A stretch of 64,000 nucleotides of DNA, taken from Parietaria judaica. Lineage: Eukaryota > Streptophyta > Magnoliopsida > Rosales > Urticaceae. Position 1 is the stretch's first letter. Each line of letters opens with the position of its first letter. A model generated the notes under the pieces. That model did not search any database and was not told where the DNA came from. It saw only the letters and a program-made list of their open reading frames with translations. A program made the position numbers and the translations under genes. Shown one piece after another: positions 36,501 through 47,635 of this stretch. Location: positions 25,577,746-25,641,745 of the forward strand of contig OX940872.1 of NCBI GenBank assembly GCA_954871525.1, written 5' to 3'.

Positions 36501-37648
36501 ATATCAAATTCCGTCTTTTTTATGTCCTTAAGCATATCAGTGAAGGTGAGAAATCATGTTTTAAACTCAATCCGACTTTCAAACAGACATTGGGTCCGAT
36601 TCAAAATTTAGACTTAAGCCGCTTCAGTGTTAATCTATTTTTAGACATTATAATATGATTTTTAGGTATTGTAAAATGGCAAATGGCAATTGTACTATGG
36701 TAATATTGAAGTAACATTTTTTCTCAGTATAAAATGTCAAATTCCAACAAGAATATATGCTTGTTTATAAATTAATAATGATATCGGTGGTATTAAATGA
36801 AACTGAACCGACCCTTTTGCATGGGTAACACATGTACGGTTTCTGCTTCTACAGAATTTGTTTGTATAATACTATAATTCACGAACCCACATAATGACAA
36901 AATAAGATCATTAATTACTACTAGGCAAAACGACTAGAATCCTCAATAACCTAAGTTTTGTCTCTTGTGTCTCTTTTTCGTCCACGTCAATAATATAGTT
37001 GTTGCATCAAAACTATTTATTATATAATTGGATGGTTATTATTAATTAGTGTAATATGTTGCTTAATGATATTCTTAGGAATCAACTTTTTTATATTTGT
37101 CGTAGTTCGAACTCGGGAGCTAAGTAAATTAGATAAAACTCGAATAAATCATCGTCCTTATATTGATCACTATATCCATATATGATTTGCTCGTCTAGTG
37201 TTAGCATTAGCTCCACTCTATAATAATCCGAGTTTTAAGCTTTGTTCAAGAATTAGTCTTTTTTTCTTTACTTTTTAAATACTTTAATTTTTCCTTTTAA
37301 TTACACTCGGACTCCGCCCCCATCTTTAATTAACGTACAAAATGTCAATATAAGATTAATCAAGGAAGTTGAATTCAAATACAATTTAAAGTTTAAGCTC
37401 TTTAATAACTATTTAAAAATAAAAAACACAGAATTAATCTTAATTAAGAGTTAAAAAAATAAAACACGAAACTTCATTTAGTCAATACCAAGAAAATACA
37501 ACACAAAACTTCATATTTCAAAGTAGCCAATACATCCCGATCATAAGCTCAGAAACATAAACATAATAAATTAAAGAAGGGAAGAAGAACGCAATCGAAT
37601 AAATAACAAAACATGAAAATGTATTGATCACTTTCATAATTTGTTAAA
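36501..37648. other. AT-rich intergenic DNA
   Basis: No gene or clear repeat. Confidence 0.4.
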
Positions 37649-37987
37649 TCAATCATTACCACCTCCACCACCACCGCCGCCACCTCCACCAGATATCCCG
37701 CCATCACCTCCGCCGCCACCACCACCACCACCACCGCCATCGCCGCCATATCCTCCTCCGCCTCCACCACCCTCGCCGCCACTTATCGCGTCGTCGTTAT
37801 TTGCGTCGTTTCCATCACCATAATATCCTTCTTGATCGCCAACACCGCCTTGGTATTGGTTTCTCGGGAAGTCATTACAATCATCGCTCGTTCCTCGTTT
37901 TGAGTCGTACGTTGCACAATACGATCTCATGCACATGCACGTGCAAACTAGCAAGAGCACAACAAGCGTTGACGATAGTGCGGTCAT
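37649..37987 (-). CDS. Secreted glycine-rich protein with poly-Gly tail
   Basis: A single exon of 112 residues on the minus strand. The signal peptide (MTALSSTLVVLLLVCTCMCM) leads to an acidic Asn/Asp-rich middle, DGNDANNDDA. After that come GGGEGG-type runs and nearly pure glycine interrupted by YGGDGG and DGGISGG, ending GND. The glycine part is encoded by an imperfect (GGN)n triplet repeat, so its length is probably variable. It lies between two other GRP genes but shares no clear sequence with them outside glycine. A TATA-like box is at 38052-38068. Secretion is likely; function unknown. Confidence 0.75.
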   Translation of the reverse strand: MTALSSTLVVLLLVCTCMCMRSYCATYDSKRGTSDDCNDFPRNQYQGGVGDQEGYYGDGNDANNDDAISGGEGGGGGGGYGGDGGGGGGGGGGGDGGISGGGGGGGGGGGND

Positions 37988-38051
37988 GAAGTATTATGAA
38001 TCTCAAACGGTCCTAATTTTATGTTATGTTGGTGTTGTTGCTCATGCAAGG

Positions 38052-38068
38052 TATATATATATATATAA
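38052..38068 (-). promoter_or_regulatory. TATA-like box of the minus-strand GRP gene
   Basis: A TTTATATATATATATAC tract about 65-80 bp upstream of the ATG. It overlaps a microsatellite. Confidence 0.4.
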
Positions 38069-38249
38069 ATTAGTAATTGGCTACGCGACGGATAATATGT
38101 GTATCTCGTGTTCTCAAAGAGTAGAGTCTTATTGTCCGTGATTCTGATGGGAATCAAATCACGTGTGAGCATGCAAAACTAGCTACTTAATTTGTAGTTC
38201 CAAACTTCCAATACCATGCCTCGTTCATGGTTTATGGTAATTTGTAAAT

Positions 38250-38381
<132 letters not shown>

Positions 38382-38758
38382 GTAGGTATTTTTTTTTTTA
38401 CTTTTTCATTCCTTTCTACTGAGTTTCTAGTACCATAACCTCGTGCGGTCAAAGAGTTGAATGTGAAAGCAAGTTTGAATGTTCTTTAATTTGAATTGAG
38501 AGAGAGATGATTAGTCGGTGGTGTTGTAACGTAATTTACCAATATAGTGATGATTTTGTAACGTACCGACACGTACACTTACACCCGCACGCTATATATA
38601 TAAAATATTAATGTAGCTTTAACGTACGCATAATAATTACATACATTATATCATGTATAACTTATACTAAGTATCACCATTCACCAATATAGTATTATAT
38701 ACTAAAAACATGCAATAGTCATTCGACTGAAATATATATAGATATACTATATAACCTC

Positions 38759-38767
38759 TATATATAC
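38759..38767 (+). promoter_or_regulatory. TATA box of the third GRP gene
   Basis: TATATATAC about 80 bp before the ATG at 38847. Confidence 0.5.
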
Positions 38768-38846
38768 ATGCAAAACGCCAAGCCATCGAATTTGAAACAA
38801 GCAAGCTAATCATACACCGTTCCTTAGCTAGCACGTTACTGCAAAA

Positions 38847-39194
38847 ATGGCTAACAACATGATACTTTCAGCTTCCTTAGCTCTCCTTGTCATGGTGATG
38901 GCAAGCTCTGCCTTGTGCATTCAAGCACTACACATTCCTAACCCTAGTGGCGGAGACAATAAAATTTGGGGCAGCGGCGAGGACAATGGAATTTCCGGTG
39001 GCGGTGACATCTCGGGCGGCGGATCTGGTTATGCCCTTGGAGGCGGAAGCAGCGGAGGAGGCGGGTTTAACTTCGGAGGCAGTTTCGGCAGCCCAAGGTG
39101 CGGCTTCGGCTTTGGAGGTGGATTCGGCTATGGCGGTGGGCGTGGAGGCCTTCCCACAGGCAATCGGAAGAGCTTGTCACTCCCGCATATATGA
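38847..39194 (+). CDS. Secreted glycine-rich protein
   Basis: A single exon of 115 residues. Signal peptide (MILSASLALLVMVMASSALC, then IQA), then HIPNPSGGDNKIWGSGEDNG and a Gly/Ser/Phe-rich domain with GGGSGYALGGG, GFNFGGSFG, a single Cys (PRCGFGFGG) and GFGYGGGRGG, ending KSLSLPHI. GxGxGF-type repeats resemble cell-wall GRPs. It is transcribed away from the minus-strand GRP gene at 37649 (start-to-start about 860 bp, with a (CT)n tract between). Unrelated in detail to the other two GRPs, so this is a loose cluster rather than a recent tandem array. Confidence 0.8.
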   Translation: MANNMILSASLALLVMVMASSALCIQALHIPNPSGGDNKIWGSGEDNGISGGGDISGGGSGYALGGGSSGGGGFNFGGSFGSPRCGFGFGGGFGYGGGRGGLPTGNRKSLSLPHI

Positions 39195-39633
39195 TTAGTT
39201 AGTATAAGTGTGTGATAATCATATATACATATATGGATTGATCATCGTGATACTAGTATTATATATATATATATATATATAATATGAAATGATGTAATTT
39301 CGATATGTTTCCTTAATTATCTTGTACTAAAAACCTCTGCATGTGACGTGCATGGACTATATATAGATCTATATATATGAACGTATTTCTCTCTATTTAT
39401 ATTTGAGCTTGGCCCCTAGTTTAATTATTTCTATTGAACCGGAGTATAAAGATGAATTAATTATCAACAATTAAAGCTATAATTTCTTGTCGGATCAAGT
39501 ACATAGTTTGTTTATGTTATCAGTGTCGTTTTATTACAAGTTCGATTTTATACGCAGTAACTAATTACTCACAAATAAGAAAATCATATATATATATATA
39601 TATATATATCGCTGTCTATATTCGTCCTTTTAA

Positions 39634-39679
<46 letters not shown>

Positions 39680-42195
39680 GAAGCAATTGGGCGTGGCACA
39701 AGTGCGACTTGATTTTACAGTGCCACATTTTCGAGCCAATTCTTTGCATATTGAAGTGAGTCAGGAATCAAATGTATACTCATCGCTCAAGTGCTTCTTT
39801 TTTTCCAAGATCTTGGCTTTTTTTTTTTTGCGCTATAGGCGGGTTTGCTTGCCCGGCTTTTGGTGGTGGACGTTCTTGCTCAACCCCAGCTCGTTCAATA
39901 TTAAAGAGCATGCATTGATCTCGATTTATCATTGGTATATTATCACCGTGAAAACATAATTTTACGAAGCTATTATTTGAAAATTGGTAATACACTTGAT
40001 TTGACTCGTACAGAGTAATAGCACCTGCTAAAATGTTAGTGTATGAGAAATATAAAGTTTATAACTTGTATGTGATCACAGTAGTAACACCAATGAAGTG
40101 GGTGTCAATAGTGATAATAGTGAGATAAAGTTTGGCGCCTAAAGTGGAGCGTGACATTTACAACGTATCTTTGGCGGACGAGGAAAAATGACCCTTTGGA
40201 TGTGGATCACAATAATATTCTTGGGTGGGATCCTCAACTTGTTCGTGGATATTTTTTGTGTGAACGCTCCCCAACATGTTAATCGGCAAAACCCTTAAGA
40301 AACTCCCAGAAATCAATGAAGAAATGCCTCAAAAACACCGCCAACGGTGGAGCCAATCAAAGAGGACAATACCAATAATCATTCTCTGATTGCAGAAGTG
40401 AACGACATCGTGAGCGTAACCGATGATCCAAATATGTCAGTCCTAACATTTATGGATAACTTCGTGTGTCCATTTCTTACATGGACCAATTCTTCAACTA
40501 TAGGTCTGCACCACTCGAACTGAGTCAAATGCTTGTCAACATGTTCATTCTCTGGGCAATTCAGTTCATGGAAAGTATGCCATGAATAAATTAATGAGAA
40601 TAGTGGATATCTTTGCACACTAAATAACTCAAATCATCAATATGATATTGGAAGGGCGACGTAGTGAAGTGCGTGGTAAAATGGTCAGAGCGGTAAGAAG
40701 TGACAACCAACCAATCTAACATAGCAACTGAGACCCAAGCCCTACAATTTCAACCGGAGCTGAGGAGCAATGCCTAACTTATGCAATATAAAACAAACCC
40801 ACGAGCTACTGGCTATGAGAGTATAGATTATATATCCTGGTAACAAGTACCATTAGAAAATACAACCCCGTGACTTACATGAAGATGCAGGTGCTATTAA
40901 TGCCAAACATACTATTAGTTCAATCGTATGTAAATTTACTATTTTGATAAAAGAAAATCATAACTACGATATTAGCCAATGTTGACACAGTATGAACATT
41001 CTTTAGTGTTGGAGGCTCGTCTTCTACTATTTATGAAGGGTTTCCATGTCCTCGTCAACTCGGCCCTTCAATGACAGTGTTGCAAGGCAATCTTTATTGA
41101 TTTCTTGCAAAAATTCTAGAAGTTTAATTTGCAACTATTTGTCTCTATATCCATGTCGGGCGGTTATATGCTCGATTGTGTAGTCGGAGAATAGACTGAG
41201 GAGTGCACACGACGCACGTGAGAACATACTTAAAATAAGGTTGATCAGTGCAAAAAGCACACGCAAGAATAGCTCCAAAATCTATATCCAAAATGGTATT
41301 ATGAGAATGGTTGAGTTGTCGATGGCTATCAATGTTGTCTGAATCTCCTTCGTCGAAGATTCCTTGTCAATCTTCCCTAGAATCGGTGTTGGTGCAAAAT
41401 TTATTTTCTCAACGATCTCTGCCATTCCATGGCCGGCTTCTAGGGTATTAACACCCCTCACAGCCGGTCCATCAACAATCATTTCATGAGGACTTTGTGA
41501 GATCTCATCGATGTACACCTCCAAAGTTGGTGTTGACTCCTCGTGGCTGGAATCTTGAAGGTTTTTCATCTCGATCATAGTTTAACAAACTAAAAACGTT
41601 ACCAATAAGATAAAATTCATTCGATGAAAAAGACAACTCAATTATAATGATGTCATGGGAAAAACATGGTCACCAATGCTAAAAACTAATTAAAAAAAAT
41701 TAGAATTCATATTTAGAATAAATTGATGAAATTTATCAAGAAGAACTTGTTCATAAAGACGTACGTGCTAACATTAAAACTGTTGATTAATAAAAGACAT
41801 GGATTTATCATGGGGTAAAAAACTTCAATTATCCTCGCGCGCTCTATACATACATACATACAAAAGACTTTAATTATCATTCTCGCGGGCTCTAGTTTGT
41901 ATTTTTTTACTATATATGCATGATGATATCTTTTTTTTTTAATTGGATTTAACGATAATTTTTTTATTTAATATTTTTGGAAAACATTATTATTATGGGA
42001 AAGAAAGTTATAAAAAAAAAAACTGAAGAGTGAAAAAAACAAAATGTTTATGTTGGCTACCATATAATATGATCACTTATATTGTCTTAGATGAAAATGT
42101 TTTAAGGTTTGAAACGAACAACATATGCAATATTTACAATAATATGATATGTTAATATAGCTTACACTAAAATTGATGACAAATGGCGCCCCGCG
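39195..42195. other. Intergenic DNA, with an unclassified less AT-rich block at about 40100-41580
   Basis: (TA)n tracts lie at about 39260-39282 and 39587-39610, and (AAT)n at about 39638-39677. The block 40100-41580 has higher GC and ORFs of 79 (40379-40618, minus) and 98 codons (41282-41578, minus) with no motif I recognise. It may be a decayed retroelement or transposase. Confidence 0.4.
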
Positions 42196-42198
42196 ATT

Positions 42199-42829
42199 GT
42201 TAGAATTATAATATAAGGGACGCACATGAACTAGGGCTAAGAAATGTCCGGGATTTGAGTCCGTTTGACTTTGTGGGTCTGACCGGACTGCATTTAATAG
42301 TAATTATGATATCGGTAATTAATTAATTAAATTAATTAATTATGACCTAATGAGCTTGGACCAAACTACTGGACCCAAAAGCTCATTAGGTCATTTAACC
42401 ATGTGGACTATTTAAGCCACATGGAGCTCATAATTTCGAATAACCTTGCCTCCAGAGAAGAGAAAAATTGCCTCCTCCTCTAGCCCAAAAGACACCGAGT
42501 TCCCCGTGTTCCTGTCGGTTTACCGTTTAATCACCGAGAAAGACCTAGCTGTCAATCAAGGGGATTTCCGGTTTTGAAGCCGTTCCCGTACCGACGTGGT
42601 GGAAGAGCTAGAGGCTTTGCATCTTTGAATCACGATCCAAATGACACCGATCTCGAGCACGCATTTTGAGGATAAATTGGCCTCATTTGGTATTGTTGGC
42701 AAAAATTCCAAAATTTTGGTAACGTATCAAATCTCTTATCTTAATATTCGAATATATTCTAGATCATTATTTCGATGATATCCAGGGATTTACACACCCG
42801 AGATTGAGAAAAGTCATCGAAAACCCCAA
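42199..42829 (+). other. Candidate solo LTR or LTR remnant
   Basis: Begins TGTTAGAATTATAATATAAG and ends ACCCCAACA, a TG…CA span of 631 bp resembling plant LTRs in its ends. I found no 5-bp target duplication, so this is tentative. It holds a perfect 14-bp inverted repeat (GACCTAATGAGCTT, 42344-42357 and 42379-42392) and an 8-bp one (CCATGTGG / CCACATGG). Confidence 0.3.
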
Positions 42830-43387
42830 CACTAGAAACTTTATATAAAACCTAATTTTACAATCAACGATCTATTGATAATATAGTTACTGATGTAACT
42901 ATATATTATAAACCGCATGTTTGCTATAAGGATATCTCCGGAGAAATAGTGTAAATCGCTTATTAATTACATATATTTCATCGATGTGTAAAATGAATAA
43001 TTCGACTTCTTCTTCCTGCTTAGCCTCTACTTTTAACTCTTCGATTTTGGATGGACGACAATGATGAGTGAGAGCTTCGCTACCGTCGCTGCTTTGTGAA
43101 AGGGCTCGTTGGATAAAGGAGAAATGATGATGACAATGATTCCTTCGCGTGCGTATGACAGTGACAATGATACGAGAGATGACGATGACGACGACGATGA
43201 CGTTCTGTAAGCCTAAACTTCGTGCGTGGCTCCAATGTGCATATTTAAAAGTATTTTTTTTTAATTAAGTTTGCTAATTTATGGTACTAGTAGGATTATA
43301 AATAATTTATAATATAAGATATTTACTTCAGCTACGAATATTTCACTTAAGGAACTTTATAAAGGATGTAAACTACGACCATTGGTG

Positions 43388-44010
43388 TTGATCACCTATC
43401 GGTGACAGGGTGAGTCAACGTCACTTATTGACCTCAGCAGCCAATCGGGCTTGACTGTGAGTCAACGCTCGAGAACGGAATTAGCGACAGTTATCCTGAC
43501 AACTCTATAAATACTAGTCGGGTATTAGAGAGAGAGTTGAACCGAAAACACAAGATTACTCAGAGAGAGATTCCAGAAGCGTAAGAGAGGAGCTTTTCTA
43601 GAGAGAGAAATTTTTCGGTGGAAACCGAAGGTAGAGAAGAAGGGCAACGACGACAGTTTACAGAGAGGAAAGGCTCGGTAACGGCATAACAGAGGCGCAC
43701 ACCTGGAATTCGGCTAATCGGCGGCGTCTGGCTGATCTGGGTGGTTCCGTTGAACGGTGACGGGCAAACACGACGGAGGCTTCATCCGTGATACGTGTTG
43801 TTTATCGTAGAGGACGAGCAGATGGGTGTTTGGGTTCAGGCGATTCTTCGGGAAGATGAAGTCTTGTGTAAAGTTTGATTCTTTTGTAACTGATTGTAAT
43901 CGATTCATCTTCTTCAATAAAATCTGATCGTTGGTTCCGTCAAATTATCTCGTGTTGAGTTCCACAATAGTGTTCGTTTATTCTTCTTGTTGCTCGGGTG
44001 TTGGGTGCAA
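43388..44010 (+). other. Promoter-to-poly(A)-like unit, candidate solo LTR
   Basis: Starts near TGTTGATCACC. It has TATAAATA at about 43504-43511, a GA-rich leader, no ORF worth calling, and an AATAAAATC poly(A)-like signal at about 43916. It ends in a region GGTGTTGGGTGCA. The order matches an LTR's U3-R-U5, but no target duplication was found. A non-coding transcript unit is the alternative. Confidence 0.35.
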
Positions 44011-44184
44011 TTCCTAATAATTGGTTACTAGGAATCTTCAAATAAAGAGATATATAATGTCAACCTTTTTTTTTATATATATACAAATGTTTAATTTTAA
44101 TCTATGTGTATGTAATAAACACTACAAAATCCGCATCCGTCTAAGGAAATAATGATATAGATGAATAAAGGTAGGACGTCAAAG

Positions 44185-44351
44185 AGGAATTTAAGAAGCC
44201 GTTTATCCGTTGCGAGAAAAGTATCGTCTTTACAAAATTGAAAGGTGAATCGGAGAAGTCATTCATTTTACAATAAAATTTAAGTCCATAACGTCTCTGT
44301 AAAGACTAAAAGGTGAATTGGAGAAGTCATTCATTACACTATTAAAATTTA
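44185..44351. repeat. Two-copy tandem repeat at the long-TIR element's left edge
   Basis: AAAAGGTGAATTGGAGAAGTC and a near-identical AAAGGTGAATCGGAGAAGTC, each followed by ATTCATT and then AAAATTTA. They lie about 85 bp apart. The AAAATTTA in the second copy is where element A is inserted. Confidence 0.6.
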
Positions 44352-44528
44352 GGGATAATAGCGGCATAAATCTATAACCTTTAGTCAACTGGGGCGGCAT
44401 AGCCCCAACCTCATTTAATAGCGGCGGAAGTACCAAAAGTTGAACTTCGTTAATATTTAACTACCAGCCGTTAGTCGATGGTGACATGGCAACCGATCCT
44501 CGTCCACGTGGCTAACATGGTGCTGTAG

Positions 44529-44583
44529 GGATTCGAACACATGCCTACACGACCTTCACCAACACTCATTTGCCACTAGACCA
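44529..44583 (-). other. tRNA-like segment (box A and box B) in the left arm of element A
   Basis: The minus strand has TGGTCTAGTGG (44583-44573) and GTGTTCGAATCC (44540-44529) with tRNA-like spacing. The flanks do not form a convincing acceptor stem, so it is not a tRNA gene. Confidence 0.65.
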
Positions 44584-45502
44584 ACGCCAACTTTTTATTG
44601 TTTTTAGGGATAATAAGAATTTACCTATAATGACATCTCTTATTAAATTGATAATCTTTGCAGCCACTTTGCTTGACTTTTTTTTACTCGGGTTCCGGTT
44701 AAATTTTTTAGACCGAGCTTGGGTTTATTTTTTATATAGGTTTGTGTTTATTTTTTTAGATTGGGCTCGAATCGACTTTTCGGGTCGGTTTTGGGTTGAC
44801 TTATTTGTGTCAACTAGAGTTGACTTTTACATGTTGGTCTCGTGTTGACTTTTTTTGGACGGGTCTGTATTGACTTTTTTTTGTACAATAACGGATTAAC
44901 TTTTTTAGGTCGGTCTCGGGTTGACTTTTCTAGACCTGTAACAAGTAGACTCTTTAGGGAGGTTTTAGAAGTTAAACTGGTACCGGCCCCAAAAAAATAA
45001 CCCAAGACCGGCCTAAAAAGTCTACACGGGACTGACCTGACTTTATAGAGTCGACTCGAGTTGACCTTTATAACCGGTCTTCGGTAGAATTTTTATAGGG
45101 TCTCGGGTTGAATTTTTTAGGCGGTATTGGGTTGACTCTTTTTGGTAGTCTCGGGCCGGTCTCTAAAAATCAACCCGAGACTGACCTAAAAAAGTTTATC
45201 CGTCATTGTCCCAAAAAAGTCAACACGGACCCGTCCAATAAAAGTCAACACGAGACCGACGTGTAAAATCAACTCTAGTCAACAAAAAAACTCAACCCGA
45301 GATTGGAAAAAAAAACTCATAGCCGATTCGAGAAAGTCAACCCAAAACCGACTCAAAAAGTCAAATCGAGCCAAGTGTAAAAAAGTTAACCCAAACCCGA
45401 GTCAAAAAAGTCAAGCAACTGATCGCAAGAGTTATCACTTTAATAAGACATTTTGTTATATTTAAATTCTTATTTTCACTTTAAGCTAACAATAACTGGT
45501 GT

Positions 45503-45555
45503 TGATCTAGTGGCAAGAGTTTGTTGGTGTGGGGCTCAGGCGTGAGTTCGAATCC
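45503..45555 (+). other. tRNA-like segment (box A and box B) in the right arm of element A
   Basis: TGATCTAGTGG (45503-45513) and GAGTTCGAATCC (45544-45555). It is the inverted counterpart of the left-arm segment. Confidence 0.65.
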
Positions 45556-45767
45556 TTGCAGGGCCATTTATTTTCCAATTAACGCTGGGACGTGGCAGCC
45601 ACGTGGACGAGGATCCGTCGCCGCGTCACCATCAACTAACGGCTGGTAGTTAAATATTAACGGAGTTTAACTTTTGGTACTTCCGCCGCTATTAAATGGA
45701 GTTAGGGCTATGCCGCCCCAGTTGACTAAAGGTTAGGGATTTATACCGCTATTATCCTTTGAATTTA

Positions 45768-46445
45768 GGGGCAAATAGTCAAATAGCCAAACTTCAAACT
45801 CTAATTAGCCAAATAGCCAATGTTTTTACTAATATTGTCAAATAACCAATTAACTATGTTAATAAATCACGAAAGACCTGATTACCCTTGTATTAACGTG
45901 TATTAACGTGGTTAATTTGTTTAAAAATAATAATTATTTAAAAAAAAAATTATTTTTTTGTTAAAATTTTAATCACGATTTTTTATTTTTAAACAAATTA
46001 ACTCCGTTAATACACATTAATACGTTTATTAACGTATTAACGTGGTTAATTTGTTTAAAAATAAATAAAAATTTTTCAAATAAAATAAATAATTTTTTTG
46101 TTAAAATTTTAATCACGATTTTTTATTTTTTAAACAAATTAACTCCGTTAATACACATTAATAAACGTATTAACGTAGTTAATTTGTTTAAAAATAAAAA
46201 ACCTTGATTAAAATTTTAACAAAAAAAATATTTTTTTTTCAAAAAAAAAATATTTTTTTTTTTCAATAAAAAATTATTTTTTAAAAAAATAAATTAACCA
46301 CGTTAATACCGTTAATATGTTAAAAGGGTATTATAGGTATAAAATATGTTATTAAATAACTATTTGGCTATTTCACAAAGAAAAATAAAAGGTTGGCTAT
46401 TTGGCTAATCAAACATTTCAATTTGGCTATCTCATGCTATTTCTC
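45768..46445. mobile_element. Mutator-like MITE (element B) abutting element A
   Basis: About 678 bp. The left end is GGGGCAAATAGTCAAATAGC; the reverse complement of the right end has AAATAGCATGAGATAGCC. A second pair of TAGCCAAATAGCCAA blocks sits in each arm. A perfect 9-bp target duplication, TTGAATTTA, lies at 45759-45767 and 46446-46454. The interior is AT-rich with repeated ACGTATTAACGTGGTTAAT-like palindromic blocks. No ORF. Confidence 0.75.
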
Positions 46446-46454
46446 TTGAATTTA

Positions 46455-47635
46455 AGCCTATAACGTATATCGCATTCTCTTAATTATTTATTGAGTATTT
46501 TACGTTAGGGATATTAATTGAGTCTTACATGGGACTTATACTTTAAATAACATTAATTTACATTAAAATCTATATAACACACCATTTTTCGCATAATTTT
46601 TGCAGCGTTAATTAAAATTAAAACCTTAGTTAAAACAAAAAATATTAGACAAAATTACACACTGATTCGAAGTTGTCATAAGTTTGTCGTTTTTCAAGTT
46701 GTGGGCTTTCTAGTTTTATCATATGTCGTGTTATATGTCGCTTCTCCAATATCTTTGTCGTTTTGAACTTATGTACATCGTTTTCACAAATTTTCTTGTT
46801 CTTATCGTCAAAAAAGCTTGTAGTTCTCCTAAAGTCAAGTATATTCAATTCTAACATAGTCTCGGACTTATTCAAACATCAATTTATACACAAATAAAAC
46901 TATAATTTTCATTAAAATAACGTAATCAGAAAGCATCTCAATCAAAAAGCACACTTCCAAAAACAAATTATTCTTTGAAACAATAGATAACGACATAAAA
47001 TGGCACAATATATGAAACAGTAGTAAATGCCTCAAATGAAGAAAACGACAGCTAAACAAATGTACCGTCAAACTGAAATTCGGTAAATTTAAATTGAACG
47101 ACACAATACTTTAAAACGACTATAAATGCTAAAAAAATCGAGAATAATACGAGTAAGGGTAAAATTTTGTACCTTTTCCTAGTTTCAAATATTGATTTTA
47201 AAACCGGTATATTGTGAATGGTATGAATAAGCCGTTACTTATTAATAGACTCCATGTACTGTTTTACTTAAAAAAACATTAAAAAATATTTCGGTACTTA
47301 TCGGTAAAATCTAATAAATACCAATTTTGCTCAAACTATTTTTTTTTTTTAAATAGAAAGTTATTGTTTCCGATACAAGTTTCACTTCTTACGTAGTAAA
47401 AACTTTGATATAAAATTACTTCGTCGTTTCTGATTCTGAAATAGCTCTTTCTATTCTAAGCTTTACACGATGACATCGAAACCACATGGAATGGAATAGG
47501 AATATTCTTGCATACAGTTACAAGATATTCCAATTAAATCCCATATAATTTAATTTTGAGTTTTGACTTGTTAACAATAATAAAATAATACATATACATG
47601 GCTCCAAAACCATATGATAATAAACAAAATAAGCC
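46455..47635. other. AT-rich intergenic DNA upstream of the phosphatase gene
   Basis: Nothing recognised. No convincing TATA box close to the phosphatase ATG. Confidence 0.4.

Larger units (their letters stand above)
44352..45757. mobile_element. Long-TIR (foldback, Mutator-like) element A with tRNA-like boxes
   Basis: About 1406 bp, nearly all inverted repeat. The left arm starts GGGATAATAGCGGCATAAAT; the right arm reverse-complemented starts GGATAATAGCGGTATAAAT. Both arms continue colinearly through AACTGGGGCGGCATAGCC, TAGCGGCGGAAGTACCAAAA and AACTACCAGCCGTTAG to a tRNA-like segment, then into TTGACTTTT-rich DNA at the centre. Flanks TTAAAATTTA (44342-44351) and TTTGAATTTA (45758-45767) match at 8 of 10, compatible with a 9-10 bp target duplication. 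No ORF. Confidence 0.8.

Noticed and set aside
40379..41578. Two minus-strand ORFs of 79 and 98 codons
   Set aside because: No motif recognised and no convincing splice structure; kept only as an unclassified block.
44529..45555. Functional tRNA genes
   Set aside because: Box A and B are present, but acceptor and anticodon stems do not form convincingly and they lie in mobile-element arms.
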